Assembly (NCBI GenBank): GCA_041915365.1
Contig: JAYSBP010000003.1
Span: forward strand, 96,408-160,407
From: UBA6016 sp041915365
GTDB taxonomy: Bacteria; Campylobacterota; Campylobacteria; Campylobacterales; UBA6016
DNA length: 64,000 nucleotides
Direction: 5' to 3'
Made by a program: the position numbers and the translations under genes. Under the pieces are notes generated by a model that made no database searches, was not told the DNA's origin, and saw nothing but the letters and a program-made list of their open reading frames with translations. Shown here piece by piece: positions 17,401-26,062 of this stretch (positions within the stretch are counted from its first letter, which is position 1; every line of letters begins with the position of its first letter).

Positions 17401-17655
17401 ATGACGCAAACAGAGTCAAAGCCCATAAAGTATTTTGAAATAAGCAACGACAAGCACGCAAAAAATGAAAAAGAGTTTGTCTCTCTCTATAAAGACGAGA
17501 TAACGGAGCTAATTTTGGAGCAAAACGCTTTCATAGAATCGACTTCAAAAACCATAAATATGGTAACCTCCGACACATCGACGCTAAGAAGCCTCCCAAC
17601 CCTTATAAACATTGATTTTAAAGAAGATTTTGGTATCATCGGCATATACGAGTAG
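17401..17655 (+). CDS. small hypothetical protein before flgR
   Basis: 84 residues from ATG 17401; the frame is open back to about 17269, and TTG at 17383 is another possible start. None of the starts has a good ribosome-binding site, so the N-terminus is uncertain. The sequence is hydrophilic (KPIKYFEISNDKHAKN, EITELILEQNAFIEST) and ends FKEDFGIIGIYE. No signal peptide or family is recognised. It ends 12 bases before flgR, so it may be part of the same flagellar-control transcript. Confidence 0.5.
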   Translation: MTQTESKPIKYFEISNDKHAKNEKEFVSLYKDEITELILEQNAFIESTSKTINMVTSDTSTLRSLPTLINIDFKEDFGIIGIYE

Positions 17656-17667
17656 GGGTAGCAAAAC

Positions 17668-18816
17668 GTGAAAATAGCGCTTGTTGAAGATGATATCAAT
17701 ATGCGAAAATCGCTGGAGATGGCGTTTTTGTGTTATCCGGAATTTGAGCTAAAAACATTCAAAAATCCAAAAGAAGCTCTAAAGTCAATAGACGACACCT
17801 TTGACTTGATTATATCTGACCTTACTATGCCCGGCATGGATGGGCTCGATTTTGTAAAAGAGCTTGACGGAAGGTTTCCTGTTGTCATCATAACGGGAAA
17901 CGCAACCCTCAATAGAGCGATAGACTCTATAAGACTTGGTGTAAAAGACTTCATAACAAAACCTTTTGAAATTCAAACACTAATTGACGCAATCAAAAAC
18001 GGCTCGAATGAAAAGCCAAATCAAGCTGCGCAAAAGCCAAAAAAAGAGGAGGTAAAAACTCCTTCAAAAGATGGCTTTATCGCCATTTCAAAAGGGGTTG
18101 AAAGAGCGGTTGAGGTTGCCAGTAAAGCTGCCGCCACGGATGCTAGCATCATATTGCTCGGGGAGAGTGGAGTAGGCAAAGAAGTATTTGCTAACTTCAT
18201 CCACAAAACATCACCTAGAAGTGAAAAACCGTTTATTGCCATCAATATGGCGGCAATACCAGATAACCTAATAGAAAGCGAACTCTTTGGCTACGAAAAA
18301 GGGGCATTTACGGACGCCCAAAATAGCAAACCGGGCAGATTTGAGATAGCCAACGGCGGAACGCTATTCCTAGATGAGATAGCAGAGATGCCATACCCGC
18401 TCCAATCAAAACTACTAAGGGTTTTGCAAGACAAAGAGATAACGAGACTAGGCGGAACGAAAGCAATAAAAATAGACGTGCGGATAATATCCGCAACAAA
18501 CGTAAATATTGAAAAAAATATCAAAGATGGAATGTTTAGAGAGGATTTGTACTATCGTCTCAATACGATTCCCGTGAAAATCCCGCCGCTGAGAGAGAGA
18601 CAAGAGGAGATAGTCCCTATAGCCGAGATGACGCTAGAAAACACGGCAAAAAAATACGGCGTCAAAGAACATACGCTATCAAACGGCGCTAAAGAGGCTC
18701 TCACAAAGCATATATGGCAAGGGAACATCAGAGAGCTAATCTCCGTATGCGAAAGAGTTGCCATACTAACTGACGGCGTCGTGATAGAAGCTGAAGATAT
18801 AACACAAAATTTATAA
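17668..18816 (+). CDS. flgR: sigma-54-dependent response regulator FlgR, without DNA-binding domain
   Basis: Activates sigma-54 promoters of rod, hook and other mid-class flagellar genes, normally after phosphorylation by FlgS. 382 residues: receiver domain with D51, then AAA+ domain with Walker A GESGVGKE (165-172), sigma-54 contact loop GAFTDA (212-217) and Walker B GTLFLDEI. The protein ends soon after the AAA+ domain, with no Fis-type helix-turn-helix, as in H. pylori FlgR, which acts from solution. The contact loop has Asp where most family members have Gly (GAFTGA). Start is GTG with GGGGTA upstream. Gene order with gyrA and asd supports the name. Confidence 0.93.
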   Translation: MKIALVEDDINMRKSLEMAFLCYPEFELKTFKNPKEALKSIDDTFDLIISDLTMPGMDGLDFVKELDGRFPVVIITGNATLNRAIDSIRLGVKDFITKPFEIQTLIDAIKNGSNEKPNQAAQKPKKEEVKTPSKDGFIAISKGVERAVEVASKAAATDASIILLGESGVGKEVFANFIHKTSPRSEKPFIAINMAAIPDNLIESELFGYEKGAFTDAQNSKPGRFEIANGGTLFLDEIAEMPYPLQSKLLRVLQDKEITRLGGTKAIKIDVRIISATNVNIEKNIKDGMFREDLYYRLNTIPVKIPPLRERQEEIVPIAEMTLENTAKKYGVKEHTLSNGAKEALTKHIWQGNIRELISVCERVAILTDGVVIEAEDITQNL

Positions 18817-18834
18817 TCTAAAAGGAAAGAAAAC

Positions 18835-19866
18835 TTGAAAGAATATATAGTAGCGGTAGCAGGTGCGACAGGTGCAGTCGGACAAGAAATGATAGAAGTT
18901 TTACAGGAGTTTAAACTGCCTATAAAAAAACTGGTTCCACTAGCTAGCGCAAATAGCGTGGGCAAAAAAATAGAATTTAGAGGCGAAGAGATAGCGGTAA
19001 AAGAGCTGACTGAAGGCGTGTTTAAAGAAGAAGGGGTTGAGATAGCACTTTTTAGTGCAGGTGGGAACGTATCGGCGAAATACGCCCCCCATGCTGCGGC
19101 GGCTGGAGCCGTGGTTATCGATAATACAAGCCACTTTAGGATGCAAGAGGATGTGCCGCTAGTTGTTCCTGAAGTTAATAAAGATGATATAAAAGAGTGG
19201 AAAAAAACAGGGGTTATAGCGAATCCCAACTGCTCCACAATACAAATGGTAACCGCATTAAAACCTCTTGATGAGCTCTTTGATATAGAGAGAATAGACA
19301 TTGCGACATATCAAGCTACGAGCGGCGCCGGTATGCAGGCTATGGAAGAGCTTGTTGATCAGATGAAAAAGTTTTTTGAGTTCAAGCTAGACGATTATAA
19401 GCCGCAAAAATTCGTACACCAAATAGCCCTAAATCTAATCCCTCAAATAGATAGCTTCCTCGATACCGGCTACACAAAAGAAGAGATGAAAATGGTCAAT
19501 GAGACCCAAAAAATTATGCACAAAAATATGCAAGTATCGGCAACGTGCGTAAGAGTACCGGTCCTAAGAGGACATAGTGAAGCGGTAACTATAAAATGCA
19601 AAAAACCAGTAGACGCCGTAAAAGCTAGAGAGGCGCTAGCAAAAGCACAGAGTATCATCGTACAAGACGAACCGTCAAAATCTATATACCCAATGCCTCG
19701 TCCAACATCTGGTACAAACGACACTTATGTGGGCAGAATCAGGGTTGATAACTTTGACCAAAATATTCTGCACCTATGGATAGTTGCCGACAACCTAAGA
19801 GTCGGTGCTGCGACAAATGCAGTCAGAATAGCAAAAGAGTGGATAGCTATGCAGGAGGGCAAATAA
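18835..19866 (+). CDS. asd: aspartate-semialdehyde dehydrogenase
   Basis: Second step of the aspartate pathway, leading to lysine/diaminopimelate, threonine and methionine. 343 residues; NADP-binding GATGAVGQEM near the N-terminus, catalytic C133 in NPNCSTIQM, and an active-site RVPVLRGHSEAV segment. The start is TTG at 18835, preceded by AAAGGAAAG. Its stop overlaps the next start (TAATG). Confidence 0.97.
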   Translation: MKEYIVAVAGATGAVGQEMIEVLQEFKLPIKKLVPLASANSVGKKIEFRGEEIAVKELTEGVFKEEGVEIALFSAGGNVSAKYAPHAAAAGAVVIDNTSHFRMQEDVPLVVPEVNKDDIKEWKKTGVIANPNCSTIQMVTALKPLDELFDIERIDIATYQATSGAGMQAMEELVDQMKKFFEFKLDDYKPQKFVHQIALNLIPQIDSFLDTGYTKEEMKMVNETQKIMHKNMQVSATCVRVPVLRGHSEAVTIKCKKPVDAVKAREALAKAQSIIVQDEPSKSIYPMPRPTSGTNDTYVGRIRVDNFDQNILHLWIVADNLRVGAATNAVRIAKEWIAMQEGK

Positions 19867-20441
19867 TGGAGCACGCACAAGAGCAAAAGCATATAGAAAA
19901 AGCGAGGGCCGAGGATGAGAAAGAGAGCTCATGGATTGAAGTCTTTTTCGAGGGAGCCCTTTGGAGGAGTAGATTTCTCGTAATTATGGCTGTCATATCT
20001 AGCCTTTTTGGTTCTATGGCGCTTTTTCTTATAGGCTCAATCGATATGGCCGACGTGCTAATAAAAACTTGGGGATATTACATACTAAACGACCATAGTT
20101 ACGACCTCCACGCAAAAGTAGTCGGAGAGCTTATAGGGGCGATAGACTTGTATTTGATAGCAGTTGTTTTACTTATTTTTAGCTTTGGTATATATGAGCT
20201 ATTCGTATCACAAATTGACGAAGCGAAAGATAGCGAATCATCACAAATACTTGAAATACACTCACTGGATGAGCTAAAAGATAAAATTGCGAAAGTAATC
20301 ATAATGGTACTTGTTGTCAAGTACTTTCAGATGGTGCTTGATATGCAGTTTAACGGGGCGCTTGAGATGTTATACCTTGCGGCTTCTATCTTGGGACTAT
20401 CCCTTGCACTATTTTTCTTACATAAAGGCGGTGGACACTAA
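19866..20441 (+). CDS. UPF0114 family membrane protein (YqhA-like)
   Basis: 191 residues. The start is the ATG that overlaps the asd stop. A charged N-terminus is followed by FEGALWRSRFLVIMAVISSL, the typical UPF0114 opening, and about four transmembrane helices with a conserved DLYLIAVVLLIFSFGIYELF segment. The role of the family is not established. Its stop overlaps the hemE start (TAATG), making a coupled trio asd - UPF0114 - hemE. Confidence 0.88.
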   Translation: MEHAQEQKHIEKARAEDEKESSWIEVFFEGALWRSRFLVIMAVISSLFGSMALFLIGSIDMADVLIKTWGYYILNDHSYDLHAKVVGELIGAIDLYLIAVVLLIFSFGIYELFVSQIDEAKDSESSQILEIHSLDELKDKIAKVIIMVLVVKYFQMVLDMQFNGALEMLYLAASILGLSLALFFLHKGGGH

Positions 20442-21457
20442 TGACTTTTATAGATGCATGTTTTAAAAAACCGACAAAACATACACCGATATGGATGATG
20501 AGGCAGGCTGGCAGATACCTTCCTGAATACAGAGCCACAAGAGCAAAAGCAAAAGATTTTATAGATTTTTGCCGAAGGCCAGACCTAGCCACAGAGGCGA
20601 CATTACAGCCGATAGATATACTCGACGTGGACGCCGCAATTCTTTTTAGCGATATTCTTGTTGTGCCGCTTGAAATGGGTATGAAGCTAGAGTTTATAGA
20701 AAAAAAAGGGCCGGTATTTCATGATCCGGTTTCCACTCTGGCAGACCTAGATAGACTATCAAAAACACCGCAAGACAACCTCGGATACGTATATGAGGCA
20801 GTAAGCCAAATTAGAAAAAATCTTCCTGCCGATAAGGCTCTAATTGGCTTTGCAGGAAGCCCATGGACACTTGCGACTTATATGGTAGAGGGTCAAGGGA
20901 GCAAAACTTTTGAAAAAATAAAAAGAGAAGTCTATAAAAACCCTGAATTTATGAGAGCTCTTCTCTCGATGCTAACAGATAGCGTAAAAAAATATTTGCT
21001 CAACCAAATAGACGCAGGAGCAAATGCCGTACAAGTATTTGACAGCTGGGGCGGTGCACTTGAAGAAGATAAGTTCTTTGAGTTTAGCTGGAAATATATG
21101 CTAGAAATTAGTGACTTTATCAAAAAAGAGAGGCCAAATATCCCAGTAATTCTTTTTTCTAAAGGGATAGGGACATATATGGATAAAATAAGTGGCAATT
21201 TCGATGTATTTGGAGTTGATTGGGGCACGCCTATGAAACTTGCAAAAGAAAAAGTATTCGATAGATACGCCCTCCAGGGCAATCTTGAGCCTTCTAGACT
21301 ATACGACAGAAAAGAAATGTTAAAGGGCGCCGAAGATATACTCTCGTTGTTCAAAAAAGAGAGTGGACATATTTTCAATCTAGGGCACGGGATGATACCT
21401 GACTTACCTGTTGAAAATGCAAAAGAGCTTGTTAGCTTCGTACATTCATACCAATAA
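20441..21457 (+). CDS. hemE: uroporphyrinogen decarboxylase
   Basis: Converts uroporphyrinogen III to coproporphyrinogen III in haem synthesis. 338 residues, with the N-terminal signature PIWMMRQAGRYLPEYR, the second signature GFAGSPWTLATYMVEG, and the C-terminal NLGHGMIPD. Start overlaps the stop of the upstream gene. Haem supply fits the many cytochrome genes in this window. Confidence 0.97.
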   Translation: MTFIDACFKKPTKHTPIWMMRQAGRYLPEYRATRAKAKDFIDFCRRPDLATEATLQPIDILDVDAAILFSDILVVPLEMGMKLEFIEKKGPVFHDPVSTLADLDRLSKTPQDNLGYVYEAVSQIRKNLPADKALIGFAGSPWTLATYMVEGQGSKTFEKIKREVYKNPEFMRALLSMLTDSVKKYLLNQIDAGANAVQVFDSWGGALEEDKFFEFSWKYMLEISDFIKKERPNIPVILFSKGIGTYMDKISGNFDVFGVDWGTPMKLAKEKVFDRYALQGNLEPSRLYDRKEMLKGAEDILSLFKKESGHIFNLGHGMIPDLPVENAKELVSFVHSYQ

Positions 21458-21467
21458 GGAGATTACC

Positions 21468-21845
21468 ATGAAGTTTTCAAAACTACTGATTTCGTTTATT
21501 GTTTCGCTATCGATTTTTAGCTCTTCACTTTTTGCTGAGATGGTAGAGACAAGAGCTATGCTAAACGTTGAATCATCAAAAGCCAACATAGATGCGTTTC
21601 TGGCTAGAGCGGACGTAGAGCAAAAGCTTGCAACACTTGGCGTAGATAAGTCTACAATCAAAGAGAGAATGGCATCTTTGTCAAACGACGAAATTGCCAA
21701 AATTAGTCAAAAAATAGATGAGATGCCTGCGGGCGGTGATGCCGGCGGTATTATCGGCGTTCTTGTGTTTATTTTTGTTTTGTTGCTAATTACCGATATT
21801 TTGGGTCTTACAAAAGTATATAGCTTCACAAGGCCTGTTAGATAA
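21468..21845 (+). CDS. PA2779-family membrane protein
   Basis: 125 residues. The start is chosen at the ATG behind AAGGAGATTACC. It has an N-terminal signal/anchor (LLISFIVSLSIFSSSLFA), a short helical domain (IDAFLARADVEQKLATLGVDKSTIKERMASLSNDEIAKI) and a C-terminal Gly-rich hinge with a transmembrane helix (GGIIGVLVFIFVLLLITDILGLTKV). This architecture matches the PA2779 family, which is regularly found directly before a PA2778-type cysteine peptidase, as here. Function is unknown. Confidence 0.82.
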   Translation: MKFSKLLISFIVSLSIFSSSLFAEMVETRAMLNVESSKANIDAFLARADVEQKLATLGVDKSTIKERMASLSNDEIAKISQKIDEMPAGGDAGGIIGVLVFIFVLLLITDILGLTKVYSFTRPVR

Positions 21846-22804
21846 AATATCTCATTTTTTGCGCATTAGCCCTGCTTCTTGCAGGGTGTGCGCCAAAAAA
21901 CTACACTCAAATCACATCTGACCCAGCGCTACAAAAGTCAAAAAGATTAAAACTTTATATTTATCCGCAAGATGCCTACTACTGTGGCCCATCGTCACTC
22001 GCAACGGTATTTGAAAAAGAGAAAATAACTTTTGAATACGACGCTCTCTCAAAAACTACATTTGTCCTAGGATTAAAAGGGACGCTTCAAGCACAAATGA
22101 AGGCCGCAGCCAGACAATATGGCCTAATCCCGTATGAAACGGGGAAAATGCTAAAAGATATTTTAAAAGAGGTTTCAAACGATACGTCAGTTATCGTCTT
22201 ATTCAACCTAGGCTTAAAGCTTGTCCCTGTATGGCATTACAGCGTAGTCACAGGCTATGACAAAGTGGAGCAAAAAGTATTTTTGTCTGCTCCAAACGGC
22301 TCTGAGACTTGGATGAGTTTTGAAGAGTTTGAAACTTTTTTTGAAAGAGGTGGGAGTTGGGCGATTAGCCTGATAAAACCTCCAAAAATACCGCTAACTT
22401 CAAGCGAAGATAGCGTGTTAAACGCTATACTCGATATGTATGAGGTCGGACAAAAAGATATAGCAAAACAAGCCGTAGTTGCATATTTGTCGAAAAATAA
22501 AAACTCTTACGGAGCAATGATTGTGCTTGGCAATATTTATCTACAAGATGAAGATTACAAAAGCGCCTCTTTTATGTATAATGAAATCCTCAAAATAAAA
22601 CCAAACGAGCCTTCCATCCTAAACAACTTTGCCATTGCGCTACTGGGCCAGAACAAGTATGCACAGGCAAAAAAATACGCCGAGGAAGCTGTGAAAATAG
22701 GCGGTAAATTCGCTCAAAGCTATAAAAATACTTTAGAAAAAATAGAAAAAGCAATAAGGAAACAAGATGAACAAATGGACGCAAACTCTAGCAAACGAAA
22801 ATGA
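21842..22804 (+). CDS. PA2778-family C39-like cysteine peptidase lipoprotein, apparent AUA start
   Basis: The open frame begins at 21842, directly after an in-frame TAG, and reads as a complete lipoprotein signal peptide, KYLIFCALALLLAGC with lipidation at C16, if the first codon ATA initiates. The mature protein has the C39-like catalytic Cys48 in YYCGPSSL and His132 in VWHYSVVTGYD, then TPR-like repeats to residue 320 (VLGNIYLQDEDYKSASFMYNEI, NNFAIALLGQNKYAQAKKYAEEAV). The first ATG in frame (22097) would delete both the signal peptide and Cys48, so it cannot be the functional start. AAGG lies 8 bases before ATA. ATT at 21854 is a weaker alternative. It overlaps upstream and downstream genes (38 bases with ubiD). 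Confidence 0.75.
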   Translation: MKYLIFCALALLLAGCAPKNYTQITSDPALQKSKRLKLYIYPQDAYYCGPSSLATVFEKEKITFEYDALSKTTFVLGLKGTLQAQMKAAARQYGLIPYETGKMLKDILKEVSNDTSVIVLFNLGLKLVPVWHYSVVTGYDKVEQKVFLSAPNGSETWMSFEEFETFFERGGSWAISLIKPPKIPLTSSEDSVLNAILDMYEVGQKDIAKQAVVAYLSKNKNSYGAMIVLGNIYLQDEDYKSASFMYNEILKIKPNEPSILNNFAIALLGQNKYAQAKKYAEEAVKIGGKFAQSYKNTLEKIEKAIRKQDEQMDANSSKRK

Positions 22805-24578
22805 GCTTCTTGTTATTGATGCCGAGGTAGATGTATTTTTAGAGGCAGCTCATATCGCATACATTGAGATGAAAAAAGAAAATCCAAAAGCCGTATTGTT
22901 CACAAATCCAGTCAACAAAAAGCTTGGTATCAAATATAAAACTCCGGTGCTGGCAAATATTTTTGGCAATACTAAAAAATGTGAATTGGTGTTTGGCGGT
23001 GATTTTAATAGAGTTGCAGACAAAATAGATGGATTTTTGAAACTCAAAAAACCGAAAACTTTTAAAGAAAAAATAGCAAAACTAAAAGATATTGTTGGGC
23101 TAAGGCACGTCTTCCCAAAGCTCGTCTCTAGCGGCGAATGTCAAGAGATTGTTTATCCAAAAGGGAAACGGCTAGATGAGATAATGCCTATTCTAACCAC
23201 TTGGAAGGATGACGGCGGGGCTTTTGTGACAATGGGGCAAGTCTACACAAAAAGCTTAGACGGTGGCATGAAAAATGTCGGAATGTATAGGTTGCAGCTA
23301 TTTGACGACAACACACTAGGGCTTCACTGGCAAATACACAAAGACTCAAATCACTTTTTTCACGAATACAAAAAAGCCGGGAAAAAAATGCCGGTCGCGA
23401 TAGCGATAGGCGGCGATCCCCTGTACACTTGGTGCGCAACTGCTCCAATGCCAAAAGGGTTTTTTGAACTTATGTTATACGGCCTCATCAGGGGTAAAAA
23501 AGCACAAATGGTAAAGTGCAAAAGCGTAGACCTTGAGGTGCCACACGATGTTGACTTTGTAATCGAAGGTTTTGTCGATACGACAAAAGTAAAAGACGAA
23601 GGCCCTTTTGGCGACCACACTGGATACTATACACCAGTTGAACCTTACCCATTTCTTGAAATAAGCACCGTAACAAGCAAAAAAAACCCGGTATTTTATG
23701 CAACCGTCGTCGGTAAACCGCCCATCGAAGACAAGTATATGGGGTATGCTACCGAGAGGATATTTTTGCCGCTTATCAAAACTACGGCGCCTGATATAGT
23801 TGATTATGCTATGCCTGAAAACGGCGTATTCCACAATCTGATCCTTGCCAAAATAGATACGCTATATCCCGGACACGCCAAGCAGGCTATGCACGCATTT
23901 TGGGGTGTCGGGCAGATGAGTTTTGTCAAACATGCGATATTTTTTCCAAAAGATGCGCCAAAGCTTCGTGATTATAAAGACATAGTCAAATTCATAGCCG
24001 ATAGGCTCAAAGTCTCAAATATGCTGATAACGGAGGGGGTACTCGATGCGCTCGACCATTCTAGCAACACTTTCGCATACGGTGGAAAACTCGGCATAGA
24101 CCTAACGGATGCAATGCCCTACGCTAGCTGTTTTGAAGAGATAAAAGATGAAGAAGTCGCAAAGATACTTGAGGCAAAAGAGGCGAAAATATACCTAAAA
24201 AAGACCCCGAATAGAACACTTTGCGTAAGATTGAACGGTGAAAAAAAGGCAAAAGAAATATTTGAGCTATACAAAAATGAGTTATCGAAATATGCAAAAA
24301 TAGTCGTTCTTTTTGATGAACAAAACAACGACTTGAATAATCCATATATGCTATTCTGGAGACTTCTAAATAACATAGACGCAACTAGAGATATATACAT
24401 TGACGGCGAGTTTATACTTGTTGACGCCACAAAAAAAGATATAAAAAACGGCTACGGTAGAGAATGGCCAAACGACACCGTATGCGATAAATGGCTACTT
24501 GACGAGCTAAAAGCAAAAGGTCTTGTAAGCTTCGATGACGAATTCTTAAAAAAATGGCAAATAGTCGATTTTGATTAG
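22767..24578 (+). CDS. UbiD-family menaquinone biosynthesis decarboxylase
   Basis: 603 residues of the UbiD prenyl-FMN decarboxylase family, the longer type assigned to the futalosine route of menaquinone synthesis in Campylobacterota. Family segments include AIAIGGDPLYTWCATAPMP, the catalytic-region DEGPFGDHTGYYTPVEPYP and DATRDIYIDGEFILVDATKK. Start ATG at 22767 has AAGGA upstream and lies within the end of the peptidase gene. A UbiX-type flavin prenyltransferase would be needed and is not in this window. Confidence 0.9.
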   Translation: MNKWTQTLANENELLVIDAEVDVFLEAAHIAYIEMKKENPKAVLFTNPVNKKLGIKYKTPVLANIFGNTKKCELVFGGDFNRVADKIDGFLKLKKPKTFKEKIAKLKDIVGLRHVFPKLVSSGECQEIVYPKGKRLDEIMPILTTWKDDGGAFVTMGQVYTKSLDGGMKNVGMYRLQLFDDNTLGLHWQIHKDSNHFFHEYKKAGKKMPVAIAIGGDPLYTWCATAPMPKGFFELMLYGLIRGKKAQMVKCKSVDLEVPHDVDFVIEGFVDTTKVKDEGPFGDHTGYYTPVEPYPFLEISTVTSKKNPVFYATVVGKPPIEDKYMGYATERIFLPLIKTTAPDIVDYAMPENGVFHNLILAKIDTLYPGHAKQAMHAFWGVGQMSFVKHAIFFPKDAPKLRDYKDIVKFIADRLKVSNMLITEGVLDALDHSSNTFAYGGKLGIDLTDAMPYASCFEEIKDEEVAKILEAKEAKIYLKKTPNRTLCVRLNGEKKAKEIFELYKNELSKYAKIVVLFDEQNNDLNNPYMLFWRLLNNIDATRDIYIDGEFILVDATKKDIKNGYGREWPNDTVCDKWLLDELKAKGLVSFDDEFLKKWQIVDFD

Positions 24579-25073
24579 ATGATAAACGCTTTAAGCTACT
24601 CTCCATCGGCAGCCAATGTCAACTATGCTTCCATCAGCAAGTCCACAAAGAATAAAGATGACAAAAAGGACTCAAAAGAGGAGGAGGTAATAACCAAGCT
24701 CCAAGCCAGAGACACTGAGGTAAGAGCTCATGAAGCAGCTCATATGGCGGCTGGAGGCGGAATAGCTGGTGGGGCTAGCTATGACTACCAGATAGGACCG
24801 GACGGCAAAGCCTATGCTGTAGGCGGCGAAGTGCCGATAGATATTAGCACAGAGAGCGATCCAAAAGCTACGCAATCAAAAATGCAAAAAGTAAAAGCGG
24901 CGGCTTTAGCTCCAGCAAATCCAAGCCCTCAAGACATAAAGGTAGCAGCGACGGCTTCAATGATTGAGATGAAAGCAAAAATGGATGAGCTAAAAGAAAA
25001 CAGCGAAGAAGTTAAAGACGGCGTCAAAAAAGCCGGACTAAAGAAGTATGAGGAAGCACAAAATATAACTTAA
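24579..25073 (+). CDS. SprA-related putative metalloprotease (CJM1_0395 type)
   Basis: 164 residues. The core VRAHEAAHMAAGGGIAGG carries a zincin-like H51-E-x-x-H55 motif, followed by SYDYQIGPDGKAYAVGGEV, both hallmarks of this Campylobacterota family. The C-terminal half is helical and Lys/Ala-rich. The ATG directly follows the ubiD stop. There is no signal peptide, so a cytoplasmic site or leaderless export must be assumed. Proteolytic activity is a family annotation, not proven to my knowledge. Confidence 0.82.
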   Translation: MINALSYSPSAANVNYASISKSTKNKDDKKDSKEEEVITKLQARDTEVRAHEAAHMAAGGGIAGGASYDYQIGPDGKAYAVGGEVPIDISTESDPKATQSKMQKVKAAALAPANPSPQDIKVAATASMIEMKAKMDELKENSEEVKDGVKKAGLKKYEEAQNIT

Positions 25074-25092
25074 AGAAAAAGAGAGGGTGGGT

Positions 25093-26052
25093 TTAAACCC
25101 CAGCCTCTTCTCTTCTAAGTAGGTATTCCCATCTCTCGTCAACATCTTTTTGGAATTGCTCGATGATGTGCTCATTTTTAGAGTTAAACAGGTGTTTAAA
25201 TCTACCTTGCTCAGCCATATAATCCCTAACCGGAATCTTATTTTTTGGCTTATATGTAACTGTAAGTTTTGTGCCGTTTTCTATTTCAAATAGAGGGAAC
25301 ACGCAAGACTCAACAGCCAGTTCATTAATTTCCATACCCCTGTGTGGTTCGAATTTCCACTCAGTAGGGCAAGGGCTAACGGCATTTAGGAATGAAGGAC
25401 CGCCACACTCAAAGCCTTTTTGTACTTTTTTCACCATGTCTTTCCAATGTGATGGAGAGACCTGTGCAACATAAGTAGCGCCACTTGCCGCCATAATGCC
25501 TATAATGTCTTTTTTCTTTTGTTTTTCACCATAAGACTCTCTACCGGCAGGCGATGTCGTTGTAGCTCCACCGATAGGCGTAGCAGAACTTCTTTGTCCA
25601 CCTGTATTCATGTATCCCTCGTTGTCAAGGCATACATACATCATCTCATGACCTCTCTCAAGGCAGCCGCTAATCCATTGAAGACCTATATCGTAAGTAC
25701 CGCCGTCACCGCCGAAAGCTACAAATTTTGTAGGTTTATTGTGTGTGCCAGGTAGTTTGCCCTTTCTTTGTAGGACTTTGTACATAGACTCTGCACCGGC
25801 TATCGCAGTAGAACCGTTCTCAAAGCCTATATGGATAGAGCTAACGTCCCAACTTGTAAAAGGATAAATAGAGGTACATACCTCAAGGCAACCAGTACTG
25901 TATCCTGTTACTATGTTGTAATCGGTAGCATTCATAATCTCTCTAACGATAATAGAGTGGGAACAACCAGGGCATAATCTATGCCCGCCTTCAAATCTCT
26001 CAAGAGACGTAGAAAACTCTTTTAGGTTTTTAATTTCTTTTATACCGCTCAT
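25093..26052 (-). CDS. porB: pyruvate:ferredoxin oxidoreductase, beta subunit
   Basis: Thiamine-diphosphate-binding subunit of the oxygen-sensitive enzyme that turns pyruvate and CoA into acetyl-CoA, CO2 and reduced ferredoxin/flavodoxin. 319 residues; RLCPGCSHSIIV near the N-terminus, TPP motif GGDGGTYDIGLQW with DNEGYMNTGGQRS. Last gene of the minus-strand operon C-D-A-B, 10 bases after porA. Convergent with the metalloprotease gene. Confidence 0.95.
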   Translation of the reverse strand: MSGIKEIKNLKEFSTSLERFEGGHRLCPGCSHSIIVREIMNATDYNIVTGYSTGCLEVCTSIYPFTSWDVSSIHIGFENGSTAIAGAESMYKVLQRKGKLPGTHNKPTKFVAFGGDGGTYDIGLQWISGCLERGHEMMYVCLDNEGYMNTGGQRSSATPIGGATTTSPAGRESYGEKQKKKDIIGIMAASGATYVAQVSPSHWKDMVKKVQKGFECGGPSFLNAVSPCPTEWKFEPHRGMEINELAVESCVFPLFEIENGTKLTVTYKPKNKIPVRDYMAEQGRFKHLFNSKNEHIIEQFQKDVDERWEYLLRREEAGV

Positions 26053-26062
26053 TTTTTACCCT

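Noticed and set aside
23475..23834. Antisense frames inside ubiD
   Set aside because: Shadows of the highly conserved plus-strand gene without start signals or plausible composition.
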